Source of the DNA: a virus
Strand: one strand, 5' to 3'
Virus record (IMG/VR): IMGVR_UViG_3300044800_000271
Location: 1 to 64,000 of that record
DNA: 64,000 nt
The notes beneath the pieces were generated by a model, which worked only from the letters and a program-made list of their open reading frames with translations, searched no databases and was not told where the DNA came from. A program made the translations under genes and the position numbers. The first letter of the stretch is position 1; every line of letters starts with the position of its first letter. Shown here piece after piece: positions 8,942 to 17,082 of this stretch.

Positions 8942-10066
8942 ATGAACACCCCATCCAAGACAAGCATAATCAGTCTGGTGCTGGTCACTTTCATCGTTTC
9001 TTGGGGCCTGTTGCTGTTCAATCTGGGCAGCCAATCGATGATGTTCGATGAAAAGTACTACGTGTCGGCTGCCAAGGATTTCCTCGCCGGAACGCCGACG
9101 ACCAACCCCGAACATCCTCCGGTGGCGAAGTATTTCATCGCCGCTGGCATGCGGGTGCTCGGCGACAATCCGTGGGGCTGGCGCATCATGGGCACCCTAT
9201 TCGGTGCCGTCCTCGTGGTCGTGATACTGCTTTGGGTGCTGGAACTGACGGGCAGCAGAAGCACCGCCCTCATCGCCGCCGCCTTGCTCGTCCTCAACAA
9301 TTTCTGGTTCGTGATGTCCCGAGTGGCGATGCTGTCCATCTTCGGCTTGACCTTCTCTGCCATCGGGCTGTATCTCTACACTTTGTCACGCACGAGGGGA
9401 TTGTGGATCGGCTACTCCGGTCTGGCATTCGGACTCGCTGTCGGATGCAGGTGGAATGCGGGGGCAATGCTCTTCGTCATCGGCATCCTGTGCCTCGTCA
9501 CGGACAAGAGCGTGCGCAAGCCGATGGTGCTGTACGCCGCCGCCGCCAGCGCCTATGCGCTGAGTTTCATCCCCCTGATGGTACGTGAGCACGACGCCCC
9601 GAGTTCCTTCGTCGGGATGCAGGTGTTCATGCTGGGATTCCACAAGCACGCTGTCAGCGTTCCGGGATTCTCGGAGGCGTGGTATAACTGGATTTTCCGC
9701 ACGCATCCGCAGGATAGTTTGCCTTACTTGGTGGGCAATCCGGCGATTACGGTGTTCGGCATCCTTGCCCTCGCCTTCATCCTGTACCGCCGAGACAAGA
9801 TGATCGTCGCCATGCCGTATCTCGTCAACCTTGGATTCTGGGTGGTGACTCCCCGCCCCGCCACGTATTACTACTACTATCTGGATGCGTTCGTGTTCCT
9901 CGCTCCCGCGATAGCGGTGGCGTGCTGGCAGTTGGGCGAAAGCAAGAAGATGCCCTTCAAGCTGGCACCGGTCGCGGTTGCGTCGGCATTAGTTGGGTTC
10001 GTTTCCTACTACGGCGTGATGGCGGGATTGCCCGCGCCGTGGAACTGTATTCTTGGCTGTCATTGA
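8942..10066 (+). CDS. GT39-like (protein O-mannosyltransferase-type) membrane glycosyltransferase
   Basis: A 374-residue polytopic membrane protein with about nine to ten hydrophobic segments; the first is residues 8-28. The first external loop has the GT39/PMT signature: an acidic pair in MMFDEKYYV and, near residue 58, EHPPVAKYFI followed by GDNPWGWR. Family members take a lipid-linked sugar (polyprenyl-phosphate mannose in known cases) and glycosylate proteins or lipid A outside the membrane. It is shorter than cellular PMTs and seems to lack their C-terminal MIR region. Start ATG 8942 lies after a strong terminator, so it probably has its own promoter. Sugar and acceptor are unknown. Confidence 0.75.
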   Translation: MNTPSKTSIISLVLVTFIVSWGLLLFNLGSQSMMFDEKYYVSAAKDFLAGTPTTNPEHPPVAKYFIAAGMRVLGDNPWGWRIMGTLFGAVLVVVILLWVLELTGSRSTALIAAALLVLNNFWFVMSRVAMLSIFGLTFSAIGLYLYTLSRTRGLWIGYSGLAFGLAVGCRWNAGAMLFVIGILCLVTDKSVRKPMVLYAAAASAYALSFIPLMVREHDAPSSFVGMQVFMLGFHKHAVSVPGFSEAWYNWIFRTHPQDSLPYLVGNPAITVFGILALAFILYRRDKMIVAMPYLVNLGFWVVTPRPATYYYYYLDAFVFLAPAIAVACWQLGESKKMPFKLAPVAVASALVGFVSYYGVMAGLPAPWNCILGCH

Positions 10067-10097
10067 TTTTCAGGGAGAAGTGATCGAGGAGGCATCT

Positions 10098-10385
10098 ATG
10101 CAAATCGGGATGGCAACGACAACGCCGACTACGGTGGTGCAGAAGACAAAGCTGCTCTCCCTCGCCATGACCCTCGCCGAGGCGGCGAAGCAGGCTGAAA
10201 ATCTCAAGAAGGGATTCGGGAGCGAGTCCGAGGTCGTCACGGTCGAGGGGCGTCCCCTCGAAGCGCTGCTCGCCGCGGTTGCGAAGCAGCTTATCGAAGT
10301 GGTGCAGGGGCATCCCGACCGGGAGAAAAAGTTGGAGAAACTGATCGCCAACGAAGCCGCGAAAAAGCGGGAGCAAACGGCATAA
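10098..10385 (+). CDS. small helical protein, 95 aa
   Basis: A 95-residue, Ala/Lys/Glu-rich, mostly helical protein with no recognised motif. ATG 10098 is chosen over an earlier in-frame start because GAGGAGG lies five to eleven bases upstream. Its stop overlaps the next start (TAATGG arrangement), beginning a tight chain of four tiny genes. Function unknown; it could be a small regulatory or anti-host protein. Confidence 0.65.
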   Translation: MQIGMATTTPTTVVQKTKLLSLAMTLAEAAKQAENLKKGFGSESEVVTVEGRPLEALLAAVAKQLIEVVQGHPDREKKLEKLIANEAAKKREQTA

Positions 10386-10693
10386 TGGAATACTGCTGCG
10401 CCATCTGCGGGTGCAAGAGGACGGCGGACGCCAAGTCCCCGAGAATTTGCCACTACCTCTGCTACTGGATTCTCGAAGGCTGGATCGGATTCAACGCACG
10501 GGACAACAAGGTGGCTATAAGGGACACCCGTGCGGTGAGCCTCTTCCCCGATGTCCTGTCATACCCCAAGACGATCCGCGCCGCCCGTGCGATGGGCTGG
10601 GCGGGACGGGAAGACATCCGCAGCACGTTCGTGCAGGTGCAGCCGAAGCCCGTGGCGCAACTCAAGGCCGCGGCGAAGGGAGCCGGGGCATGA
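10385..10693 (+). CDS. small cysteine-rich protein, possible zinc binding
   Basis: A 102-residue protein. The N-terminus has CCAICGC followed by a CHYLCYW segment, giving two Cys/His pairs that could hold one zinc ion. The remainder is mixed alpha/beta without known motifs. It overlaps both neighbours by one to four bases, indicating translational coupling in the small-gene chain. No function is assigned. Confidence 0.6.
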   Translation: MEYCCAICGCKRTADAKSPRICHYLCYWILEGWIGFNARDNKVAIRDTRAVSLFPDVLSYPKTIRAARAMGWAGREDIRSTFVQVQPKPVAQLKAAAKGAGA

Positions 10694-10848
10694 CCCTCAT
10701 CGCCTACAACAAGGACCGTCGCAGGACGATGGAATGCGACAAATGCGGCAAGGCATTGACCCGCAAACCGGGATGGGGCGGCTTGAAGTGGGCGACCGCC
10801 GTGATCAGATTCAGCAATAAACACTCGAACTGTGGAGCGAAAGCATGA
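10690..10848 (+). CDS. tiny zinc-ribbon protein, 52 aa
   Basis: A 52-residue protein with CDKCGKAL in the middle and a C-terminal HSNCGAKA. It probably forms a small zinc-binding knuckle. ATG 10690 overlaps the stop of the preceding gene by four bases, and the stop overlaps the next ATG by four bases, so position alone argues that it is translated. Role unknown. Confidence 0.55.
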   Translation: MTLIAYNKDRRRTMECDKCGKALTRKPGWGGLKWATAVIRFSNKHSNCGAKA

Positions 10849-11087
10849 GCGCCTATTACGGCACGCCGGAAGGCGACGAGGTCGCAGCCGAATTGTCCAG
10901 AATCAAGCCGCAGGCGGATGTGGAGCCCGTGGACGACCCCGATCTTTTCTGCGCCACCTCGATGCCGGAGCGGGATTTCAGCTATGCCAAGGCCTACAAG
11001 GAACCGGAGCGCCGCAACTGGACCCGCGGTACCCTAGACGTTGAGGCAGCCCAAAACTCGCGGGCCTGGACACCCAATGAATCCTGA
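10845..11087 (+). CDS. small hypothetical protein, 80 aa
   Basis: An 80-residue acidic protein (YYGTPEGDEV start; ERDFSYAKAYKEPERRNW in the middle) with no recognised domain. It begins inside the last four bases of the preceding gene and its end overlaps the next gene by 11 bases. It is part of the chain of small plus-strand genes that ends at 11397. Confidence 0.55.
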   Translation: MSAYYGTPEGDEVAAELSRIKPQADVEPVDDPDLFCATSMPERDFSYAKAYKEPERRNWTRGTLDVEAAQNSRAWTPNES

Positions 11088-11397
11088 CGTATTGGCGCAA
11101 GTTTGCGATGCGGTAAGCCCGAAGCCGTACCCGGCGTGCGAGCCGAAGCCCGCGGGGTCCGTCTGGGAGCGGACGCTGTCGTGGCTGTTCCCGCCGCACG
11201 AGCTTCGCGAGATCGGTCCCGTCGACAGCTCGTCCTTGGGCTACGCGTACCGCCTGTCCCGCACCGAGGGCTACGAGCGCAACCTTGCGGAAATCAACAT
11301 GGCCGTGAAGATCGGATGCACTACCGAGGGGGAGCCAGCGCCCGTGTACCGGCCGGGCACGCGGGAGTCCCGCATGGCGGGGCTTCAAAACTCGTAG
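11077..11397 (+). CDS. small hypothetical protein, 106 aa
   Basis: A 106-residue protein with a Trp/Pro-rich middle (VWERTLSWLFPPHELREI) and no recognised family. ATG 11077 lies within the end of the preceding gene. This is the last gene of the small plus-strand chain, and it meets a minus-strand gene tail to tail at about 11390. A minus-strand frame runs antisense through it, but the plus frame fits the overlapping-gene pattern better. Confidence 0.55.
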   Translation: MNPDVLAQVCDAVSPKPYPACEPKPAGSVWERTLSWLFPPHELREIGPVDSSSLGYAYRLSRTEGYERNLAEINMAVKIGCTTEGEPAPVYRPGTRESRMAGLQNS

Positions 11398-11580
11398 GTT
11401 GCCCCCATAACCATTCCACCAAATCTGCGCTTCCTCGATGCAGCCGCCGCAGACCCATGGCGAATGCATCAGTTCGCCCGACTCGTCACGCATGTAGAAA
11501 TCGACCTTGTGCGCGGACGGGTTCCCGCATATCTCGCCGGGGTGCCCAAGTTGCATCTGGCAGGTGTGGCGGTTGTCCAT
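11385..11580 (-). CDS. small Cys/His-rich protein with probable frameshift near its end
   Basis: The minus-strand frame from ATG 11580 begins DNRHTCQMQLGHPGEICG and continues with a C-x-x-C pair (CGGC), a plausible zinc-binding protein. AGGTGA lies seven bases before the ATG. In the sequence as given the frame runs on antisense through the plus-strand gene as an Arg-rich tail. Removing one base from the five-C run at 11402-11406 would instead end the protein after YGATYEF at 11385, where the opposing gene also ends. I therefore infer a frameshift, natural or from sequencing. Function unknown. Confidence 0.5.
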
Positions 11581-11587
11581 TAGCGGT

Positions 11588-12370
11588 TCACCTGTTTGCG
11601 CGCGAAACGAACCAATGTTTTTCAAAGTCTGGATCGGTTACTTTCACTCTGAACTCTCCCAAAATCGGGGAATCTGAACGGTAGATATGTCCTTGTTTTT
11701 GCTGTTTGCGCTTTGAATACCCGGTTCCGCTTGGCGAAGCTTTGTCTATGAGCGAGTGGGTATATGCTCCGAGGGCGTGTGCGTGGGCGTTTTTAGATTC
11801 CATAAGCTGCTTGGACGCACGGGACATCGCCCTGCGGATATCAGGCCTATGGATGTGGTATATTTCGGCTATACGCTGGAACGAGCGTACCTTGGAATAC
11901 AGAGCAATTGCCCTAGATAGCGGCAGCGTGTCGCCCAAGCTATGTTCCAGTCCCTCTTCTTCCAAAATTGCCCGCATGTTTTCCTCCGTAGGGAGGCCCA
12001 TCATGATGAACGCGCACAGCGTCTTGACCGCCATGCGGATGCGGAAGCTGCACACCGTCTGCGTGGATTTGTGGATGAGCGCCAGCGTGTTCTGGGTCTT
12101 GGACAGGAGGTAGTAGCTGAGGAGGAGCTCCTGGTCCTCCTTCTTCAGGTAGCGCAGCGTCTTCAGGAACTCGCCGAAGTTCTCCTGGATGTACGTGAGC
12201 ACATCCGCCTCTTGCTGGAGGTCCTCGCAGGTTTCGAGCGAGATCGTCGTCGTGCCCTCAAGCTGGTCCTGCTCGGAAAGCAATATCGACCTGGCGGCCG
12301 TGACGCTGTCCATGTAAGGCGTTGTTTCCACGATTAGTCCCCTGGGCCCGATCGGCCCGCCGATGCACAC
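11588..12370 (-). CDS. helix-turn-helix protein with two sigma-region-4-like segments
   Basis: A protein of up to 260 residues. Two segments have the spacing of sigma-70 region 4-type helix-turn-helix motifs: LKKEDQELLLSYYLLSKTQN onward (about residues 95-140) and YSKVRSFQRIAEIYHIHRPD onward (about 175-210). It may direct RNA polymerase or bind DNA. The C-terminus (about 230-260) is a separate beta-like piece ending KHWFVSRANR. The start is uncertain: GTG 12370 gives the longest form, and ATG 12313 gives one 19 residues shorter. It lies eight bases upstream of the next minus-strand gene, so the two are probably co-transcribed. Confidence 0.6.
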   Translation of the reverse strand: MCIGGPIGPRGLIVETTPYMDSVTAARSILLSEQDQLEGTTTISLETCEDLQQEADVLTYIQENFGEFLKTLRYLKKEDQELLLSYYLLSKTQNTLALIHKSTQTVCSFRIRMAVKTLCAFIMMGLPTEENMRAILEEEGLEHSLGDTLPLSRAIALYSKVRSFQRIAEIYHIHRPDIRRAMSRASKQLMESKNAHAHALGAYTHSLIDKASPSGTGYSKRKQQKQGHIYRSDSPILGEFRVKVTDPDFEKHWFVSRANR

Positions 12371-12474
12371 CCTGCGTGAAATTTTCTCATCAAAACTGAA
12401 ATTTTTGAGTATTCAGGTATCAAGGGGTGGTGTGCCCAAAGGGCGGAACCCGGCAGAACCTTACCTCTTAATAC

Positions 12475-12508
12475 TGCAAAAACGAAAAGGGCGGCTATAA
12501 GCCGCCCT
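12475..12508 (-). terminator. rho-independent terminator for the virion protein gene
   Basis: Read on the minus strand, an eight-base-pair stem (AGGGCGGC with GCCGCCCT) and a five-base loop are followed by TTTCGTTTTTGC. It lies 32 bases beyond the stop of the 484-residue virion protein gene and separates it from the helix-turn-helix gene downstream. Confidence 0.85.
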
Positions 12509-12539
12509 CTTGGATTCGGGAGCCATCTCCCGAGGCTGA

Positions 12540-13994
12540 TTACGAGGATGCGATTGCGATGGAGGCGACGACCATCTCGTACCCGAGGGGGTTCGAGAAG
12601 TTGGGGTCGTAGGTGCCAGCCGTGTTCGGCCCTGTGAGGGCATACTCGACCATGTAGTGTGCTGCGGAGCCGACCAGCTTGCCGTTCGAGATGCTGGTCA
12701 TTGCGGCTCCGGCTACCGGCGGCGAGCCGATTCCGGCTTCCCCGACAGTTCCGGCGCTGAAGACGTTCCCGCTCTTCTGGAGGCCGACTGAAAGGAGCAA
12801 GTCGCCGTTGGCGGCGGTCGTGGTGAGCGTCGCCGGGGCGGTTGCCGGATCGGTCGTGGATGTTCCAATGTTTTTGAGGGAGGAAGTCTCCACCGCTCCA
12901 GACAAGGCAGCGCCAGCGAAGCAGAAGACTTGGAAGTTCACGCCTCCGTCGAAGATCGGCTTGCCAGCCGCGAGGTCTTGCGGCGGATCGATGCCGTCCT
13001 GGTACATGGAGTTCAGGTTGACGCTGTAGGTGCCCGCCCTGACGTTCTGGGCGACCCAAACATAGATGCTCGGGTAGTAGCCGTCGAGGTTCCATGCGCT
13101 GGACGGCCATGGGTTCGGCGCTGTCGGGGGCGTGGCAACCACGGTGTAGTCCGAGTCCACGATGTTGAGGTTCGTCACGAGCGTCCAGATGTTGCCCCCG
13201 GTGGAGGCTGATCCGGTGTCGGACGCGTTGGTGACGTTTACGGTCCATGCCGGGTAGTTCGCTGTGAACAATGCCCCGGTTGCGGAGACGACGGTCACGG
13301 CCGTCCCGTTCAAATATGTCTCTGCCGTTCCCGATAGGGTCACGACTTCGCCCGCGGCGAAGCTGTTGCTGGCGGTGACGGTCAAGACGTAGTCGGTCGC
13401 GGTCGCCCCGACGACGGAGAGATGCACGCCGTTCGGGTTGGCCAGCGTAAGCTGGGTAGCGGAAGACGCCGTGCACAGGTAGGTGCCGTTGTTGTCATCC
13501 CCGGCGACAGGCGGCGAGGCTTCGCTGCTGAAGCCCGCGACGGTGAAGTAGTAGCCCGCGAGGCCGGTGGCGAAGGTGCCGTTGTACACCGTGGTGGTGC
13601 CATTGGAAGCCATGGCCGAGGTCACGGCGTACGCGGTGGCCGCGATAGTCACTCCCGTGATCGTCGCCGAGGGGCCTGCGCTGGTGTCGGTGATGGTCGG
13701 GTTGGCGTTGAAGTCGTTCAGCCCCTGGAAGAAGCCGAACTCGGTGGTATTGCCGTGGAGCAGGTCGAAGGGCTGGTAGCTCTTCAGGCCGATGGCGACG
13801 GCGACGAGCAGGTCGCCAGCGTAAGCCGGGGGGCTGTTCACATAGTCTGTCGTAGCGACGGGCGTCACGACGACGTTGTCGCCCTGCTGGTTGCACATCA
13901 GGTTTTCGATCTTTGAAGCGTATTGGGCCGGAAAGCCCGTGCTCGGCCCCGTGGCGGGTGTGTCCGCGCCACGCAGGAAGATGTTGTTGCCCAT
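12540..13994 (-). CDS. Ig-like/beta-rich virion surface protein, 484 aa
   Basis: A 484-residue protein very rich in Thr, Ala, Gly, Val and Ser, with repeated short beta segments (for example VTVTASNSFAAGEVVTLSG) and few charged residues. It has no catalytic motif and no signal peptide. This composition is typical of phage head-decoration or tail-fibre proteins. ATG 13994 is chosen because AAGGAC precedes it; the longer frame to 14060 adds a segment lacking a ribosome site. A strong terminator follows. Together with the genes at 32651 (minus) and 58866 it forms a group of scattered single virion-type genes. Confidence 0.65.
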   Translation of the reverse strand: MGNNIFLRGADTPATGPSTGFPAQYASKIENLMCNQQGDNVVVTPVATTDYVNSPPAYAGDLLVAVAIGLKSYQPFDLLHGNTTEFGFFQGLNDFNANPTITDTSAGPSATITGVTIAATAYAVTSAMASNGTTTVYNGTFATGLAGYYFTVAGFSSEASPPVAGDDNNGTYLCTASSATQLTLANPNGVHLSVVGATATDYVLTVTASNSFAAGEVVTLSGTAETYLNGTAVTVVSATGALFTANYPAWTVNVTNASDTGSASTGGNIWTLVTNLNIVDSDYTVVATPPTAPNPWPSSAWNLDGYYPSIYVWVAQNVRAGTYSVNLNSMYQDGIDPPQDLAAGKPIFDGGVNFQVFCFAGAALSGAVETSSLKNIGTSTTDPATAPATLTTTAANGDLLLSVGLQKSGNVFSAGTVGEAGIGSPPVAGAAMTSISNGKLVGSAAHYMVEYALTGPNTAGTYDPNFSNPLGYEMVVASIAIASS

Positions 13995-14144
13995 AATTTG
14001 TGTCCTTGGAGGAAATATCCTCTTACAACCATGCGTTTGGTAGCGAGAAATTTCATTCATTACCCATTTTCTATAGGAGTATTGGAAGTTTATCGTTGAT
14101 TAAAAAATCAATGAACTACGAAAGTTCTATTGTTGGGGGGCTTT

Positions 14145-14639
14145 ATGGCGCTATTAAGGGGGTACTTGTACATCATCGCAGACAAAACACGGCAGTTTGC
14201 CAAAATCGGCATGGCGAGAAATGTGCGTTCTCGGTTACAGACTATAAAAACCTTCTGCCCCCTTGAGCTTGAACTGGTGGATTCCTACCCCTGTACCTAT
14301 GTTCGGCTTCGGGAAGCTCGGGTGCATCGATTATTAAACGATCTGCGTGTGCAGAATGAATGGTTTTGTTGGGATGAGGCCCGGATCAAGGCAGCTATTA
14401 ATGAGGTGTTGTTGGTTCCGGATGAAGTTTTAAGGGGCAAACTGGAAAAACGCTGGTCCGAACCGAGCTTCCACGGAGACCGCCCAGTCAGACGGTTGGA
14501 TACCGGAGAGGTTTTTCAGACCATACGAGAGGCCGCAAAGGCAGAGTTCGGTGCGGATGAGACGCTTGTTTGCCTCGCCATCAAGAAAGCCATCCGCAGA
14601 AAAGTTCGGTGCGGAAGCACACTTTGGGAGAATGCTTAA
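14145..14639 (+). CDS. T5orf172/GIY-YIG-superfamily homing endonuclease
   Basis: A 164-residue protein. Residues 5-90 match the T5orf172 branch of the GIY-YIG fold: GYLYIIADKTRQFAKIGMAR, then RSRL, and later REARVHRLL with a conserved Glu and a WFCWD motif. The C-terminal 45 residues resemble NUMOD1 (RRLDTGEVFQTIREAAKAEFG), as in the endonuclease at 1129. ATG 14145 follows a GGGGGG run. First of three adjacent nuclease genes that precede the glycan cluster; all are probably mobile. Confidence 0.8.
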   Translation: MALLRGYLYIIADKTRQFAKIGMARNVRSRLQTIKTFCPLELELVDSYPCTYVRLREARVHRLLNDLRVQNEWFCWDEARIKAAINEVLLVPDEVLRGKLEKRWSEPSFHGDRPVRRLDTGEVFQTIREAAKAEFGADETLVCLAIKKAIRRKVRCGSTLWENA

Positions 14640-15068
14640 ATGGGGCGCAAGAGACTCTTCAACGACAAAGAAAAGTGGTGCGCAAAGTGTGAACGCTGGC
14701 TGATTTTGGATGCCTTCGGGAAGAACAAGCGCACTGTCAGCGGGCGCTCCCACTATTGCAAAACATGTCATAACACATATTGCAAAACTTTCTGGACGAA
14801 AGTGCATGCTTTCGACGCCTTCCTTGAGCGCGAATGCCACATGAAGCCGGGGGACTACCTCGAACTCTGGCGGAAGCAGGACAAGAAATGCCCGATTTGC
14901 GACACGGCCTTGGTGCTGTACAACAGGAAGACTGTTGTGGATTACCGCGACGGGCAGGCGAAGGGCCTGCTTTGCGCCGACTGCACGGAGGGGCTGAAGA
15001 GGATGAAGTTTTCGCCCGAAGTGCTCGGCAGGGCGATCCGGTATTTAGAATGGACGCCGAATGAATAA
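14640..15068 (+). CDS. endonuclease VII-like HNH-family protein, active site altered
   Basis: A 142-residue protein with the layout of phage recombination endonuclease VII relatives: N-terminal zinc pairs (CAKCERW, CKTCHN), then LWRKQDKKCPICDTAL and GLLCADCTEGLKRMK. In this family the segment between the Cys pairs normally reads DHDH-x-T-G with catalytic His. Here it is VVDYRDGQAK, so the usual His is missing. The protein may be an inactive or diverged nuclease. The gene starts directly after the preceding stop and overlaps the next gene by eight bases. Confidence 0.7.
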   Translation: MGRKRLFNDKEKWCAKCERWLILDAFGKNKRTVSGRSHYCKTCHNTYCKTFWTKVHAFDAFLERECHMKPGDYLELWRKQDKKCPICDTALVLYNRKTVVDYRDGQAKGLLCADCTEGLKRMKFSPEVLGRAIRYLEWTPNE

Positions 15069-15597
15069 GACACACGCTTGGCGTTGGGTAGACGATGACT
15101 ACGCAGGTCCAGAATACTCCGCTTATGCTGGAGCTAGACAACGATGTACCAATCCTAAAGACCCTGAGTGGGGTCATTATGGTGGACGAGGCATTAAGTT
15201 CCAATTTGTCTGTTTTAAGCAATTCCTTGCTGAAATCGGCTGCCGTCCCGTGGGCACAATGCTTGACCGCAAAAACAATGATGGCCACTACGAACCCGGA
15301 AATGTCCGCTGGGTCACCCCGAAAGTTTCCGCCAACAATCGCCGTCAGAGCTTTGGCAAGGGGCGTCATGGAAAAGCCAATGGGATGTTTGGAAAAAAAC
15401 GTCCTGATTTAGCTGAATGGAATCGGCAGAACCTCAGAAATAAACCGCACGCTCCCTTCTCTGAGGAACACAAGAAAAACATTAGCGAAGCAAAGTGCCG
15501 CTGGTGGGCGACTAAAACAGCCGAGCAGCGCCGTCAAATAACCCAAAAAGGAACTGAAGCTTCACAGTTGGGAAGGAAGAATGCATCCACTAGTTAG
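15061..15597 (+). CDS. HNH/AP2-like homing endonuclease with NUMOD3 motifs
   Basis: A 178-residue protein. The N-terminal half (YAGARQRCTNPKDPEWGHYG, then LDRKNNDGHYEPGNVRWVT) is the pattern of phage HNH-type endonucleases of the His-Me finger class. The second half has NUMOD3-like elements (NGMFGKKRPD and PFSEEHKKNISEAK), short DNA-binding helices common in homing enzymes. Lower GC than neighbouring genes. Its end overlaps the first glycosyltransferase gene by 17 bases, so it sits exactly at the border of the glycan cluster. Confidence 0.78.
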   Translation: MNKTHAWRWVDDDYAGPEYSAYAGARQRCTNPKDPEWGHYGGRGIKFQFVCFKQFLAEIGCRPVGTMLDRKNNDGHYEPGNVRWVTPKVSANNRRQSFGKGRHGKANGMFGKKRPDLAEWNRQNLRNKPHAPFSEEHKKNISEAKCRWWATKTAEQRRQITQKGTEASQLGRKNASTS

Positions 15598-16240
15598 CGC
15601 TGTAACCCCCACTTACAACCGCCGTGAGTTTTTTCCGCGGGCGATAAGGTGTTTCCTTTCGCAGGACTACCCCAATATTGAGTGGATAATCGCTGACAAT
15701 GGAACAGACCAAATTCGTGACTTGCTGCCCGAAGACCCAAGGATCAAGCATTTTCCCCTGTTGGGAACGAAACTAAACCACGGGCAACTAATGAACATTT
15801 GTTGTGAACGTGCAGCAGGAACTTTTTGTATAGTTGAAGATGATGACGATTTTTATACGTCCAGCAGGGTCTCCCGGCAAATCCAGCCGATGCTCAATAG
15901 CCCGCAAATTACGATAACGGGTACAAGTCAACTGTACTACGCCTTGCAAGGGACGCAGAGGGCGTTTCATTATGTAAACAAGACCAACCTGGCTTGGATC
16001 GGTGCGATCGCGTTCCGCAAGTCCGCTTGGGAGGCGCATCGGTTCAACGACAAGCCCCACGGAGCGGACTACGACTTCCTGACCCAAGTGCCCCGCGACC
16101 GGTGGTGCGACTTGGCGGACACAAGCTTGCTGGTGGCGGCGTCACATTCCACGAACGCCGCCCGGAAATCCATGCCTTCGTCGTCCTTCGTGGAGGTGCC
16201 GTGGGCGGCCGTGCAGGCGATCGCCAAGGGGGAGTTGTGA
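15581..16240 (+). CDS. GT2 glycosyltransferase
   Basis: A 219-residue GT-A-fold family 2 enzyme. The nucleotide-sugar-binding start is SAVTPTYNRREFF with the ADNG element near residue 38. The metal-binding acidic cluster is EDDDDFY near residue 86. Later YDFLTQVPRD resembles the catalytic acidic region. Family members transfer a sugar from a nucleotide donor, with inversion, to a growing glycan at the cytoplasmic side of the membrane. It is short for GT2, so it may be a minimal catalytic domain. First glycan gene of the cluster; the next gene overlaps its stop by four bases. Confidence 0.82.
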   Translation: MHPLVSAVTPTYNRREFFPRAIRCFLSQDYPNIEWIIADNGTDQIRDLLPEDPRIKHFPLLGTKLNHGQLMNICCERAAGTFCIVEDDDDFYTSSRVSRQIQPMLNSPQITITGTSQLYYALQGTQRAFHYVNKTNLAWIGAIAFRKSAWEAHRFNDKPHGADYDFLTQVPRDRWCDLADTSLLVAASHSTNAARKSMPSSSFVEVPWAAVQAIAKGEL

Positions 16241-17082
16241 GTGGTATTGAAGAACATATGGGTTTTTATACCTACATGTGGCTACGAGAAGACGGGACAC
16301 CTTACTATGTAGGAAAGGGTCAAAAACGTAGAGCTTTCATTAGTTCTGCCCATGCAGTTCATCGTCCAAAAGACCGCTCTCGCATTGTTGTTTTTCCCAT
16401 GTTAAACGAGGCTGAAGCTTTTGAGTCTGAAATAGTTATGATTGAACTTTTTGGTCGCAAAGATAAAGGAACTGGCATTCTTCACAACATGACAGATGGC
16501 GGAGACGGATCGTCTGGAACGCTGATACTAACTGAGGAAGTCCGGGAGGCAAAGCGCAGAGCAGGCCGCATTGGTGGCAAGAAGGGCGGCAAAACGCAAG
16601 GGCGCATCGAAGCGTTGACAGGACACGGCGTTAAGAATTTGACTCGTGAAGTCTGCGCTAGGGGTGGTCATACTCAGGGACTTATCCAAGGAAAAAAGAA
16701 CGTAGAAAGCGGCTTGCTGGCCCGCATTCGAACCCCAGAACATCAGAAAATCGCAGGAATCGCTGCTGGAAAGAAAGCCGTTGAAAGCGGACGAATACAA
16801 GCATTGGGACATATACAAGGGCGCAAAAACGTCGAGAGCGGCCAAATACAAAAGCTGGGCAAAACTTACGGTCCCATCAATGGGCGTATCAACGGACGCA
16901 AAAATGCTGAAAACGGACGAATACAAGCATTAGGAAGAATTCAGGGTAAGCTCAACGCTTCACGACCAGAGGTCAAAGAAGCGCAGGTAAGGGGTCGGCA
17001 TACTCGCTGGCATGCTAGCAGGAACATCATTGATCCAGATTGTTCTTATTGTCATAACGGAGAACCCAATGCCGCTGTCTGA
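16237..17082 (+). CDS. GIY-YIG homing endonuclease with repeat tail, inside the glycan cluster
   Basis: A 281-residue protein. The GIY-YIG core is GFYTYMWLREDGTPYYVGKG, starting at residue 8, with a later Glu (EAEAFESEIVMIELFG). From about residue 100 the protein consists of short Gly/Lys/Arg-rich repeats related to VESG-x-L/I-x-x-I/L, which continue to a C-terminal CSYCH. The same repeats form the tail of the endonuclease at 31651, so the two genes are paralogues. GTG 16237 follows AAGGGGGAG and overlaps the previous stop; ATG 16258 is the alternative. The only non-glycan gene inside the cluster. Confidence 0.85.
   Translation: MSGIEEHMGFYTYMWLREDGTPYYVGKGQKRRAFISSAHAVHRPKDRSRIVVFPMLNEAEAFESEIVMIELFGRKDKGTGILHNMTDGGDGSSGTLILTEEVREAKRRAGRIGGKKGGKTQGRIEALTGHGVKNLTREVCARGGHTQGLIQGKKNVESGLLARIRTPEHQKIAGIAAGKKAVESGRIQALGHIQGRKNVESGQIQKLGKTYGPINGRINGRKNAENGRIQALGRIQGKLNASRPEVKEAQVRGRHTRWHASRNIIDPDCSYCHNGEPNAAV

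Noticed and set aside
12334-13476. 380-residue minus-strand frame overlapping the virion gene
   Set aside because: Same strand but shifted frame; Arg/Gly-rich junk compared with the clean beta-rich frame from 13994.
16520-16960. Regular repeats suggesting a CRISPR array
   Set aside because: The periodicity is that of short peptide repeats (VESG units) in an endonuclease tail; there are no constant repeats with unique spacers and no cas genes.
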